NCBI RefSeq assembly: GCF_003337485.1
Contig: NZ_QPJJ01000007.1
Location: 1 to 64,000 of the forward strand
Reading direction: 5' to 3'
Origin: Saliterribacillus persicus
GTDB taxonomy: Bacteria > Bacillota > Bacilli > Bacillales > Amphibacillaceae
Length of the DNA: 64,000 nucleotides
The notes beneath the pieces were generated by a model, which saw only the letters and a program-made list of their open reading frames with translations, had not been told where the DNA came from and ran no database searches. Positions 45,358 to 53,930 of the stretch are shown here, piece by piece. The position numbers and the translations under genes are program-made. Position 1 is the first letter of the stretch. Each line of letters begins with the position of its first letter.

Positions 45358-45387
45358 AAAAAAGAGCAGCTTTTAAGGCTACTCTTA
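45358..45387 (-). terminator. Terminator of the DUF3267-like gene
   Basis: On the minus strand AAGAGTAGC pairs with GCTGCTCTT and is followed by six Ts. Confidence 0.8.
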
Positions 45388-45924
45388 TCTTTGTATCAAT
45401 ATGTCATATCCTTGATCGGCATTTGCGATAACACATTTTTTGGGAGCTTTTAATACATGGTTTACATATAAAAAGTCTACATAAGATAGACCAAGATTAA
45501 TTGATGCAAACAGCAGAAAATATGCATAAAAGCTTGGTATTGCATAACTTGCAATTATTAAAGGTAGTGTTAGAAAAAGTGTCGGTGCAAGTAATGCGAG
45601 AATCAATATTGGTTTTGATGTTTTTGTGTTCTGACAAACTTTAAAGTCTGGGAACACTCTTTTTTTAATTTTCCATTCTAATTTAAATTGTCTATTAGTG
45701 CAAAGTAATGGTAAAATATGCATGAGTTTATGCACTAAAGGCATAAATGCGAATCCAAGCATTAAAGGGAGAAGACCATAATCTTCCATTACTGGTGTGC
45801 GATGAATGATGGATAAAGGTAAATATAATAAGATGAACCCAAACAAACCAAATAATATGGATAAAATAAATACACGATGGAATCCAACTTGTTTTGTTAT
45901 ATTAACTGTCTTCCAGCAATTCAT
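45385..45924 (-). CDS. DUF3267-like membrane protein
   Basis: A 179-residue protein. ATG 45924 follows GGGGGCG; the longer frame adds residues without RBS. About four hydrophobic helices. The segment FMPLVHKLMHILPLL resembles the HExxH-containing helix of DUF3267 membrane proteins (putative zincins), but the catalytic Glu is replaced by Lys (HKLMH), so protease activity is doubtful. The family assignment is from pattern only. Confidence 0.6.
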   Translation of the reverse strand: MNCWKTVNITKQVGFHRVFILSILFGLFGFILLYLPLSIIHRTPVMEDYGLLPLMLGFAFMPLVHKLMHILPLLCTNRQFKLEWKIKKRVFPDFKVCQNTKTSKPILILALLAPTLFLTLPLIIASYAIPSFYAYFLLFASINLGLSYVDFLYVNHVLKAPKKCVIANADQGYDILIQR

Positions 45925-46073
45925 TTGATCGCCCCCTGTTCTAATTATAAGTAAGTACTCACTGAATATAGTATGTTTTAATATAAAAATCAATACTTTT
46001 ATTGGAAAAATTATGATTAATCGCTTTCATTAGTATATATTCTAGACAAACAATCGAGAGGGGGATCTTTTAA

Positions 46074-46421
46074 GTGGATTTTGAAAATGAAGTGAGATCA
46101 TTAAAATTTCAAATAGACCTCTTAAGATCTATTTCTCCTCTAGAGAAATATCCCTTAACGGAATTAATTCTCGAGAGTAATATTAGCGAAGAAGAATTAC
46201 GAAGGTTATTTCAATTGCTAGAAGAATTACAGGAAGAATATTACCTTCAACAGGAAGATGGATTTGTTCATTTTTCAAATTTATTAATTTCCTTTGTAGG
46301 ACAATTACCAGAAAAATTTGATCCAGAAAAAACGTTAATTGCGTTAAAAAAAGAAAATAAGTACCCTGAGATTGTCCATGTCATGTGGAAATCACATTTT
46401 GAAAGTAAAAAAAACGACTAG
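46074..46421 (+). CDS. yhaI: YhaI, DUF1878 family protein
   Basis: A 115-residue helical protein, B. subtilis YhaI-like (DUF1878). It starts at GTG 46074 behind GAGAGGGGG; the next Met is inside the conserved start. MDFENEVRSLKFQIDLLRS and LEELQEEYYLQQEDGFVHFS are recognisable. Function unknown. It reads rightward into a terminator shared with yhaH. Confidence 0.85.
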   Translation: MDFENEVRSLKFQIDLLRSISPLEKYPLTELILESNISEEELRRLFQLLEELQEEYYLQQEDGFVHFSNLLISFVGQLPEKFDPEKTLIALKKENKYPEIVHVMWKSHFESKKND

Positions 46422-46437
46422 CGGACTAGTCGTTTTT
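46409..46437. terminator. Bidirectional terminator between yhaI and yhaH
   Basis: AAAACGACTAG pairs with CTAGTCGTTTT around CGGA, with A and T runs on both sides. Confidence 0.88.
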
Positions 46438-46454
46438 AATATGAGGATATAAGC

Positions 46455-46841
46455 TTAAGGATTAGTAGATGATGCTTCTTCTTTTTCTTTTCTTGTTTTC
46501 TCCTCTAATTCTTTTAAGCTTTTCTCGATTTGAGTTAAGTAGGTTTGGATATTCTTTTGATGAGGCTCTACAGTTCTTTTCCAAGATTCTATTGATGACT
46601 TAACCTCTTGAGAAAGATCTTTTAATAAAGCTGCTCCTTCTTTAGAAGTCTTTGTAATTTGTTCTTTTAAATCAGAACCATCCGTTTTAAAATGCTGCAA
46701 CGATTGAATAGCAACATCCCCTCGATATTTTACTTCACTTCTTAATTCTCTTCCAGACTTAGGTGTGCTAAGTAATGTTGCTGATGCCGTAATAATTCCT
46801 CCAGCAAGCATACCAATAATGAGCGATTTTCCATTAATCAT
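46455..46841 (-). CDS. yhaH: YhaH, YtxH-domain protein
   Basis: A 128-residue protein with an N-terminal glycine-rich membrane helix (SLIIGMLAGGIITASATLL), the YtxH motif STPKSGRELRSEV and a long amphipathic helix ending in a Lys/Glu-rich tail. YtxH-type proteins are general stress or envelope-associated; the function of YhaH is unknown. It has an AAGGAG RBS. scoC, its usual neighbour, is absent here. Confidence 0.88.
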   Translation of the reverse strand: MINGKSLIIGMLAGGIITASATLLSTPKSGRELRSEVKYRGDVAIQSLQHFKTDGSDLKEQITKTSKEGAALLKDLSQEVKSSIESWKRTVEPHQKNIQTYLTQIEKSLKELEEKTRKEKEEASSTNP

Positions 46842-46916
46842 TGATTATGACACTCCTTTCTCCTATAGTATGTATTTACTCTATTTTTCACTACTTCAAA
46901 CATATATTTTTGTGAA

Positions 46917-47354
46917 TCAATTCGATTCAATGTTTTTTGATACGTTTTCTGCAATCTCAGTGAGTTTTTCTGGTGTGTAATTATCTGCATGTGTTTCCCA
47001 GTTAGGGTTAAAACCATCTGTAGAATCGTATCTTGGTATCAGATGAAGATGAAGGTGAAAAACCGACTGTCCGGCAGCCTCTTCATTGTTATTTAATAAG
47101 TTAATACCTACTGGATTTAACGCTTTTTTTAATGCGGTTGCAATCTTAGGAACACGCTTAAATAATTCCCCAGCAGTTTCTTCATCTGTTTCATAAATAT
47201 TTTGTGTGTGCTTTTTTGGTACAATAAGCGTATGTCCTTTGGTTACTTGACTAATATCCAAAAAGGCATAAACTGCTTCATCCTCATACACTTTTGAGGA
47301 AGGAATGTCACCATTTACTATTTTACAAAAAATACAATCCTTCTCCTGGCTCAT
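46917..47354 (-). CDS. hit: HIT family hydrolase
   Basis: A 145-residue histidine triad protein of the HinT branch. The zinc-type CIFCKIVNGDIP start and the triad HLHLHLIPR (active His) are intact. It hydrolyses nucleotide phosphoramidates. It lies next to ecsAB, divergently, as in B. subtilis. AAGGAG RBS. Confidence 0.95.
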   Translation of the reverse strand: MSQEKDCIFCKIVNGDIPSSKVYEDEAVYAFLDISQVTKGHTLIVPKKHTQNIYETDEETAGELFKRVPKIATALKKALNPVGINLLNNNEEAAGQSVFHLHLHLIPRYDSTDGFNPNWETHADNYTPEKLTEIAENVSKNIESN

Positions 47355-47883
47355 GGTTATCGCTCCTTCTGTTTTCTATTCTTATTTACATTGTATAAAG
47401 AATAAAACAGTTACGCAACTAAGACTTTTAGTAAGCAACGCTTATTGATAAGGATGTGAGAAAAATGAAAAAAAGATTGTTATGGATTAAAGTTTAAAAA
47501 GCGGGGTAGGAAATCTATATTTATAATGGGATAGGTTTGCTTAAAACGAAATACATATACTTATATGTGCTCGAATATATTTTTTAATGCTATAAAGAGA
47601 CAAAAGTGAATCATCCTAAAAAGGATGTTCCACTTTTGCTATAAGGATAGTTATACAAACAAACTAAAGTGTCAAAAACCAAGAATTGATTTAGACAGAC
47701 AATAGAAGTATTTCAAAAAATGAGGAAGTAGTACATTTAACTTCACTCTGAAAATGTTTGTATAAACTATTCCTGTATTTCTATTATGAACATATGCGTG
47801 TCTCTCTATGCGTTATTATTTTGGCAAATCACAATCGAAATGGTAAAATTTGAATAACTGCTTAATTGGAAAGGAAGATAAGG
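47355..47883. other. 529-base divergent region between hit and ecsA
   Basis: It holds the promoters of hit (left) and ecsAB (right), an isolated hairpin at 47601-47639 and a 10-codon frame at 47465-47497 (MKKRLLWIKV) with a weak RBS. I see no larger gene, no transposon end and no known riboswitch. Confidence 0.5.
47601..47639. terminator. Isolated terminator-like hairpin
   Basis: CAAAAGTG pairs with CACTTTTG outside, CATCCT with AGGATG inside, with small internal loops. No coding gene ends here, so it may end a small transcript or be a remnant. Confidence 0.4.
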
Positions 47884-48630
47884 ATGCAACCTTTATTACA
47901 TATAGATCATTTGCGTGGTGGTTATACAAATAAGGATGTTCTACATGGTATTTCCTTTGATGTAAATCCACATGAAATTGTTGGACTGATTGGGCTAAAT
48001 GGAGCCGGAAAGAGTACGACGATCAAACATATTATTGGATTGATGCAAGCAAAAACTGGAGAGGTTTCTATTAAAGGGAAAAGCTTCACAGAAGCCCCTG
48101 AAACATATCGCCAACATTTTACTTATATTCCTGAGATGCCTGTTTTATACGATGAATTAACGTTGGAGGAGCATCTTCGCTTAACGGCGATGGCTTATGA
48201 TTTATCAGAAGAAACGTACCAGGAGAGAGTACAAGCATTACTGAAAGAATTTAGACTGGAGAAAAAGCTTCGATGGTTTCCGATCCATTTTTCAAAAGGT
48301 ATGCGTCAAAAAGTGATGATTATGTGCGCATTTTTAGTAGAACCAGCTCTTTACATTGTGGACGAACCATTTGTGGGATTAGATCCGTTAGGCATTCAAT
48401 CCTATTTGCAATGGATGGATAAAATGAAGGAAAATGGCGCAGGAATTTTAATGTCGACCCACATTCTTGCAACAGCTGAAAGGTACTGTGATCGTTTTAT
48501 CATTCTGCATGATGGTGAAATTAAAGCTCAAGGTACCTTGGAAGAGTTGCGTAAATCATTTAATCAACCTACTGCAACATTGGATGACTTATATGTACAA
48601 TTAACAAAGGAAGCGGACACTCATGTTTAA
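47884..48630 (+). CDS. ecsA: EcsA, ABC transporter ATPase
   Basis: A 248-residue ATPase (B. subtilis EcsA has 247). ATG 47884 follows AAGGAAGATAAGG. Walker A GLNGAGKST, signature HFSKGMRQKVMIM and Walker B LYIVDEPFVGLDP are intact. Ecs is needed for normal secretion, competence and sporulation, through RasP activity. It overlaps ecsB by 8 bases. Confidence 0.94.
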   Translation: MQPLLHIDHLRGGYTNKDVLHGISFDVNPHEIVGLIGLNGAGKSTTIKHIIGLMQAKTGEVSIKGKSFTEAPETYRQHFTYIPEMPVLYDELTLEEHLRLTAMAYDLSEETYQERVQALLKEFRLEKKLRWFPIHFSKGMRQKVMIMCAFLVEPALYIVDEPFVGLDPLGIQSYLQWMDKMKENGAGILMSTHILATAERYCDRFIILHDGEIKAQGTLEELRKSFNQPTATLDDLYVQLTKEADTHV

Positions 48631-49840
48631 TGCAAAGCGTTTATATATGGAACGTTTGTCAAATCATATTAAAGAGTTAAGCAGGTATCTACGATATATT
48701 TTCACAGGTCATTTAGTAATTGCGATGTTTTTTATTGTCTCAGCAATGGCTTTTTATTATCAAAGATGGCTTGAAGAATTACCACTAAGTTTTCCTGCTG
48801 GATGGGTGATCAGTATTATTCTTGGATTAGTGGCCATATATAGTCCTATTCAAACCTTGTTAAAACGAGCAGATTTAGTTTTTTTATTGCCCACCGAGCA
48901 TAAACTGATGCCCTATTTTTATCGTTCATTTATATATAGTTATGTGACACAGCTATATTTATTTGTTTTAGTATCAGCTGCCTTAGCTCCTTTATTTTTT
49001 GCGGCATATGGTAGTTCCTCTTCCCAAAATTTTTTCATACTTATCTTAATTTTGGCGATTATAAAAGTGTTGAGTTTATTGGCAAACTGGTGGATGCATA
49101 AAATTAGAGATAAAAGGATTAGAGCAATAGATCTTGGCGTGCGTTATATTGCGGTAGTAATTTTTATTTATTTCATGCTAGAACAAGCAGTTCTTTTTTC
49201 GATGGTAGTGTTGTTTTTAATTGCAGGTTTATTTAGTTATAACTATTATTTATCTGAAAAGAAAAAAGCAATTAATTGGGATATATTAATCGTACAAGAC
49301 CACAAGAGAATGCGAGCTTTCTATCGTTTAGCTAATATGTTTACTGATGTACCTCATTTGGAAAAGCAGATTAAAAAACGTCATCTATTGGTGCGTCTTT
49401 TAACAAAAGGTTTCTCACTAAAAAAAGATAATATCTACGCTTATTTATATCGCATTACGACAATACGAAGCACAGAATACCTTGGAATTTATCTTCGTTT
49501 AATCTTAATAGGGGGCATATTAATTTACTATGTTCCAAATCATTGGCTCAAATTGATTTTTGCATGCCTTTTCCTGTATATGATGTTAATTCAAATGGTA
49601 CCTCTCTGGAAACATCATCAGTTGCTTGTATGGACAGATATTTATCCAATATCTACATCTTTAAGGCAAGCCTCTTTTATTAAATGGATGCAACAATTAA
49701 TCCTTGTTCCATGGGTGATATTTTCTCTTCTTCTTCTCATTTTAGGATCAATAAGTATGGCAGGACTTTTTGTAATAATAGCGGGAGCTGGAATATTTGT
49801 GATCCTTCCTAATTATTTGCGAAGAAAGATAGTAGTCTAA
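48623..49840 (+). CDS. ecsB: EcsB, ABC transporter permease
   Basis: A 405-residue polytopic membrane protein (B. subtilis EcsB has 408) with about eight helices and an internal positively charged domain (VQDHKRMRAFYRLANMFTDV, the EcsB hallmark). It forms the membrane part of the Ecs complex. The usual third gene, ecsC, is not present after it. Confidence 0.93.
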   Translation: MFNAKRLYMERLSNHIKELSRYLRYIFTGHLVIAMFFIVSAMAFYYQRWLEELPLSFPAGWVISIILGLVAIYSPIQTLLKRADLVFLLPTEHKLMPYFYRSFIYSYVTQLYLFVLVSAALAPLFFAAYGSSSSQNFFILILILAIIKVLSLLANWWMHKIRDKRIRAIDLGVRYIAVVIFIYFMLEQAVLFSMVVLFLIAGLFSYNYYLSEKKKAINWDILIVQDHKRMRAFYRLANMFTDVPHLEKQIKKRHLLVRLLTKGFSLKKDNIYAYLYRITTIRSTEYLGIYLRLILIGGILIYYVPNHWLKLIFACLFLYMMLIQMVPLWKHHQLLVWTDIYPISTSLRQASFIKWMQQLILVPWVIFSLLLLILGSISMAGLFVIIAGAGIFVILPNYLRRKIVV

Positions 49841-49906
49841 GTAGAAAATAGGTGCTCATTAATGTGGAATTTAGCAAAATAATTTTAACTGAAACATGCA
49901 AGAATA

Positions 49907-49937
49907 AAGGGTATTTCCATCGCGTGGGAATGCTCTT
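49907..49937 (+). terminator. Wobble-rich terminator after ecsAB
   Basis: AAGGGTATTTCCA pairs with TGGGAATGCTCTT (three G-U pairs) around TCGCG, then AATTTT. Confidence 0.55.
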
Positions 49938-50077
49938 AATTTTGGGTTTGTATAATGCGAAATAGTGAAAATTCCTAATTTAACAATAAAAAAAGAATAT
50001 AAAACAGTAATTATTTATTGATAAACAATAAAATACGTGTTAAAGTTTATGTAATAATTAATTACGAGGTGGTTTTA

Positions 50078-50554
50078 ATGAAACGGGGAACAACACTTTT
50101 TTTAAAGTTAGCAGTTATTTTTATTAGTATTCCAGTTCTTGCTTTAACTATTTTTGGTTTTATATGGTTAGCTAATAATTCAGTAAATCCCGATTATGCT
50201 TACATATTTTATCCGATTCTAGTAGGTATATTTGTGTCAGTGTTCCCGTTTCTGGTTGCATTGTATCAAGCTTTTAAACTCTTGAGTTATATTGATAAGA
50301 ACCAAGCCTTCTCTGAATTTTCAGTAAAAGCTTTAAAGAACATAAAACTTTGCGCGTGGATCATCAGTGGAATATATTTAGTCATTTTACCATTCGTATA
50401 TATCGTTGCAGAAATAGACGACGCACCAGGACTCATTTTAGTTGGAATGATACCTATTTTCGCTTCCATGGTTATTGCTATCTTTGCGGCTGTGCTTCAA
50501 AAACTTTTAAAAGAAGCGATCGATATAAAATCAGAAAATGCTTTCATAGTTTGA
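50078..50554 (+). CDS. DUF2975 membrane protein
   Basis: A 158-residue protein with four membrane helices (TTLFLKLAVIFISIPVLALT first), matching DUF2975 (YoaS-like). ATG 50078 follows GAGGTGG. The next gene, a small XRE repressor, begins 10 bases later. DUF2975/XRE pairs (YoaS/YozG) are a conserved two-gene module of unknown role, often sensing cell state. Confidence 0.85.
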   Translation: MKRGTTLFLKLAVIFISIPVLALTIFGFIWLANNSVNPDYAYIFYPILVGIFVSVFPFLVALYQAFKLLSYIDKNQAFSEFSVKALKNIKLCAWIISGIYLVILPFVYIVAEIDDAPGLILVGMIPIFASMVIAIFAAVLQKLLKEAIDIKSENAFIV

Positions 50555-50564
50555 GGTGAGTGAC

Positions 50565-50780
50565 ATGGCGATTATAATTAATGTTGATGTAATGTTGGCT
50601 AAAAGGAAAATGAGTGTAACCGAACTATCTGAGAGGGTTGGAATTACAATGGCGAATCTTTCCATTTTGAAAAATGGAAAGGCAAAAGCAATACGATTAT
50701 CCACTTTAGATGCAATCTGTAAAGCATTGGAATGTCAGCCTGGAGATATCTTAGAATACAAAAATGAAGAAGATGTATAG
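50565..50780 (+). CDS. YozG-like XRE/Cro HTH regulator
   Basis: A 71-residue single-domain HTH protein, with VMLAKRKMSVTELSERVGIT and the recognition helix MANLSILKNGKAKAIRLSTL, ending ALECQPGDILEY. The ATG at 50565 is preferred to GTG 50556 because the GAGGTG tract is then its RBS. It is the DNA-binding partner of the DUF2975 protein in the same operon. Confidence 0.88.
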   Translation: MAIIINVDVMLAKRKMSVTELSERVGITMANLSILKNGKAKAIRLSTLDAICKALECQPGDILEYKNEEDV

Positions 50781-50787
50781 TGAATTT

Positions 50788-50820
50788 AAAAAGAGCTTGG
50801 TCAGCGTACCAAGCTCTTTT
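50788..50820 (+). terminator. Terminator of the DUF2975/XRE pair
   Basis: AAGAGCTTGG pairs with CCAAGCTCTT around an 8-base loop, followed by Ts. Confidence 0.88.
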
Positions 50821-50886
50821 GCTCTCTTCTTATAGATGCATCTATTTTTGTCCTTTAAAAATAATCGGGTCAGTGAAAATAATAAA

Positions 50887-52092
50887 TTAATTTTTTAGTA
50901 AATTAGAATCTAATTTTAACTTATTCCTATCCTGAGACAGAAGTGTGACTTTAATTAACGTTTTTGCCGCTAATACCATTGCACGTTCATCAAAATCAAA
51001 ATTAGGATGGTGATGTGGAACGAAATTGTCTGCAATTTGCGCACCTGTAAAGAAAAACGCTCCAGGTTTATCTTTCAAGTAATAAGAAAAGTCTTCGCCA
51101 GTCATGCTTGGTTCAACTAAATCAGCATGCTCCACGCCATCTATTTGCTTTGCAGCTTCTATTATAAGCTCTGCTTCTTCTGCGTGGTTTTCAACTGCAG
51201 GATACCCCTTTGCATAATCAAATTGATAAGATGCGCCATAACTATCACAGGTACCTTTAATGATTTTCTCCATTTCTTCCATCATATAATCCTGTAGTTT
51301 AGGATCAAAGGTTCTAACAGTTCCTGTCATTGTCGCAGCACTTGGTATTACATTATAGGCATTCCCAGCATGAAAAGTACCGATCGATAGGACCGCAGTT
51401 GATAGTGGATCAATTCTTCGACTGATTATTTGCTGTAGGTTAGCTATCACTTGCGCACCAATCACTATGGGGTCCTTAGTTTGATGAGGAATACCTCCAT
51501 GTCCACCTACACCGTCAATTGTCAGTGTGAATTTATCTGCTGCTGCCATAAAGTTTCCTCTTGCAGTCTGAATCACCCCATATGGTGTATTTGTCCACAG
51601 GTGTGTTCCATAGACGTAATCAACATTCTCCAGCACTCCAGCTTCAATCATTGGTTTTGCCCCTCCAGGAGCGACTTCTTCTGCATGCTGATGAATGAAA
51701 GTAATGGAGCCTTTTAGTTGCTCTTGGAATTGTTTAAATACTTTCGCTACAGTTAATAAAGTAGTTGTATGTCCATCATGCCCGCATGCGTGCATAACTC
51801 CTTCATGTTTACTCTTGTAGCTTACATCTTTTGCATCTTGAATCGGTAAACCGTCAAAATCTGCTCTTAGTGCAATGTTTTTCCCGGGTTTTGCCCCGGT
51901 AATGGTAGCAACTAGACCATTACCGCCAACATTTTTTTGGTAAGGAACATCAATTTTTTCATAAAAATCCGCAATGAAGGCGGCGGTTTCATGCTCTTCA
52001 AAGGATAATTCTGGATGTTGGTGGAGATAGCGTCTCATTTTAATCATCTCAGGGTATAATCGATCTATTTCTTCAAAAAGTTCTTCTATCAT
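50887..52092 (-). CDS. yhaA: M20D family amidohydrolase (YhaA-like)
   Basis: A 401-residue M20D metallopeptidase of the N-acyl amino acid amidohydrolase type. Metal ligands are in MHACGHDGHT (Cys and two His) and HQHAEEVAPGGA (Glu-Glu). The dimerisation domain covers about 185-295. The motif MTGEDFSYYL near the C-terminus is typical. In B. subtilis yhaA lies next to ecsC; here ecsC is gone and a DUF2975/XRE pair sits between. The physiological substrate is not known. Confidence 0.88.
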   Translation of the reverse strand: MIEELFEEIDRLYPEMIKMRRYLHQHPELSFEEHETAAFIADFYEKIDVPYQKNVGGNGLVATITGAKPGKNIALRADFDGLPIQDAKDVSYKSKHEGVMHACGHDGHTTTLLTVAKVFKQFQEQLKGSITFIHQHAEEVAPGGAKPMIEAGVLENVDYVYGTHLWTNTPYGVIQTARGNFMAAADKFTLTIDGVGGHGGIPHQTKDPIVIGAQVIANLQQIISRRIDPLSTAVLSIGTFHAGNAYNVIPSAATMTGTVRTFDPKLQDYMMEEMEKIIKGTCDSYGASYQFDYAKGYPAVENHAEEAELIIEAAKQIDGVEHADLVEPSMTGEDFSYYLKDKPGAFFFTGAQIADNFVPHHHPNFDFDERAMVLAAKTLIKVTLLSQDRNKLKLDSNLLKN

Positions 52093-52234
52093 AAAAACAG
52101 CCCCCTTGTTATTCGATATTTATTGAAAGTAAATATTTTTCTTATCAAATTAAGTATTTAATCTCTTTTCTATTGCACTCATTATAGCATAACTAAAGTT
52201 AAGGCCGATTGGTGATTATGACCAAACGATGCAT

Positions 52235-52272
52235 AAAAATAAGCCTTTACCCAAAGGTAAAGACTTATCTTT
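52235..52272 (-). terminator. Terminator of the ferritin-like gene
   Basis: On the minus strand AAGTCTTTACC pairs with GGTAAAGGCTT around TTTG and ends in TTTTTATG. Confidence 0.8.
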
Positions 52273-52299
52273 TATATTTAAAAGGGGAGGGGTTAGCGA

Positions 52300-52749
52300 T
52301 TAGTTGTTAAAAAAACTTCCGTCAGAAAGTAGACGTTCCGTTTCTTCTTTGTGATGGGTCTCGTCAGAGATCATATCTTCCAATTTTACTACAAGCTCTG
52401 TTAAACCAAGCTCATCAGCTTGCTTCTTGCGTGTTTCATAACGTTCGATTGTTTCAGTTTCAGCTTTTAAAGTTGCTTCTAACATATCCTTTACATTTGT
52501 TAGCTGTTCTACTTTAGCTGGTGTCGTTGTAGGTGAACCACCTAAAGTTTTAATCTTATCGGAAAGGTATAAAGCATGCCCAATTTCATCTTCAATTTCG
52601 TCCTCAAAGAATGGCTTTAATAACGATCGATATAAACCTGAAACAACCGATGCGTGATACGTATACATTATGGTTGCTGCATACTCATTTGCTAGGTCTT
52701 CATTTAAACCATCAATTAACTCATTCATTTTCTTTTGATCTTTAGCCAT
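52300..52749 (-). CDS. Ferritin-like diiron protein
   Basis: A 149-residue four-helix bundle protein. Ligand candidates follow the ferritin-like pattern: Glu in LANEYAATIMYTYH, ExxH in EDEIGHALYLSD, Glu in KAETETIERYETRKKQ and ExxH-like DETHHKEE. It may store iron or handle peroxide; no Dps or rubrerythrin rubredoxin domain is present. AGGGTG RBS. It is a single gene. Confidence 0.82.
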   Translation of the reverse strand: MAKDQKKMNELIDGLNEDLANEYAATIMYTYHASVVSGLYRSLLKPFFEDEIEDEIGHALYLSDKIKTLGGSPTTTPAKVEQLTNVKDMLEATLKAETETIERYETRKKQADELGLTELVVKLEDMISDETHHKEETERLLSDGSFFNN

Positions 52750-52993
52750 TAATTAACACCCTTTCTAATTTTCTATCCACTATATTTCTACCCATGTAAT
52801 TAAATTATAAACATAGTAATAAAAGGAATTGGAAAAATAAAGGTATCATTTACCAATAAAACCGTTGTTTAACGATACTTCTTCTAAAATGTGAAAGCTT
52901 TGTGACAAATGGATGGGTGAGGGGGCTTGAATTTGTTTTTAAGATAATAAAATGTATAATAAGTTGTGGAAAGAATAGGAGAAGAGGTGGACG

Positions 52994-53416
52994 ATGAATA
53001 TAAAACAAGAACGTCTTCTTTTTATTATTTGGGCACAGAGTTTAGTTGCCACCTTAGGCAGTCTGTTTTATTCAGAAGTGATGGGATTTGTTCCTTGTGA
53101 GCTTTGTTGGTTTCAACGGATATTAATGTATCCTTTAATTATCATCTATGGCTATGCTGTTGTTAAAAAGGATATAAAACTAGCATTGCCTGGTGCAATA
53201 TTAAGCGGGATTGGGATCGTGGTTTCTGTTTATCATTATCTTATTCAAAAGCTACCTAGTCTTAGCTCAGTCGGTGAAAGTTGTGGGTTAGTTCCTTGTA
53301 ATGTGACTTACGTGAATTACTTCGGATTTATCACCATACCTTTTCTTGCTTTAACTGCATTTACTGTAATTTTTGTTTTACATGTCATTATAATTCTGCA
53401 ACAAAGGAGCCATTAA
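52994..53416 (+). CDS. bdbC: BdbC, DsbB-type thiol-disulfide oxidoreductase
   Basis: A 140-residue four-helix membrane protein (BdbC about 138). Active pairs are Cys35-x-x-Cys38 in VPCELCWFQR and Cys97/Cys102 in ESCGLVPCNV. It reoxidises an extracellular thiol oxidase using quinone. The next gene, 2 bases later, is a thioredoxin-like protein, its likely partner. Confidence 0.93.
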   Translation: MNIKQERLLFIIWAQSLVATLGSLFYSEVMGFVPCELCWFQRILMYPLIIIYGYAVVKKDIKLALPGAILSGIGIVVSVYHYLIQKLPSLSSVGESCGLVPCNVTYVNYFGFITIPFLALTAFTVIFVLHVIIILQQRSH

Positions 53417-53418
53417 CC

Positions 53419-53892
53419 TTGAAAAAAATTATTATTTTTGTACTTGTATTTGTTGCCTTATTCGCAGCACTTACTTATGTGGTAACCGAACAAAACAAAC
53501 AACAGTCTGCTGATAATCCTTATAATAAAGAGACATTAAAACAAGGTACGATTGAACAATTAGATAATCCTGACTACGATAACCAGATCTTACCTGATGA
53601 GCTTGAAGAACAAGTTAGTAGCGGAGAGGATTTAACAGTTTATTTCTATAGTCCGGACTGTGTTTATTGTAAAGAAGCAACACCTGTGCTTATACCAATA
53701 ACCGAAGAATATGGAATTGATATGAAAAAATTAAATTTATTAGAATTCAATGATCAAGGCGCAAAATATAGTATTGAGTCAACTCCAACCATTGTTCACT
53801 TTGAAGATGGTGAAGAAGTAGCTCGCATTGTTGGAAATCAACCTAAGCCCGAGTTCGAACAATTTTTTGAACAAGAAGTATTAGAAGAATAG
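53419..53892 (+). CDS. Membrane-anchored thioredoxin-like protein
   Basis: A 157-residue protein. The first 22 residues form a membrane anchor; the thioredoxin domain has YSPDCVYCKEATP (Cys81, Cys84) and the cis-Pro loop ESTPTIVHF. It starts at TTG 53419 behind AAAGGAG. It is likely the oxidant partner of BdbC, in place of the DsbA-like BdbD of B. subtilis. Confidence 0.87.
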   Translation: MKKIIIFVLVFVALFAALTYVVTEQNKQQSADNPYNKETLKQGTIEQLDNPDYDNQILPDELEEQVSSGEDLTVYFYSPDCVYCKEATPVLIPITEEYGIDMKKLNLLEFNDQGAKYSIESTPTIVHFEDGEEVARIVGNQPKPEFEQFFEQEVLEE

Positions 53893-53930
53893 GAAAAAGC
53901 TTGCCAATTTATATTTGGCAAGCTTTTTTT
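53893..53930. terminator. Bidirectional terminator
   Basis: AAAAAGCTTGCCAA pairs with TTGGCAAGCTTTTTTT around TTATA-type loop; it serves the thioredoxin gene and the convergent hmoB. Confidence 0.88.

Noticed and set aside
47465-47497. 10-codon frame MKKRLLWIKV upstream of ecsA
   Set aside because: The RBS is weak and nothing links it to a regulated gene; kept only as part of the gap description.
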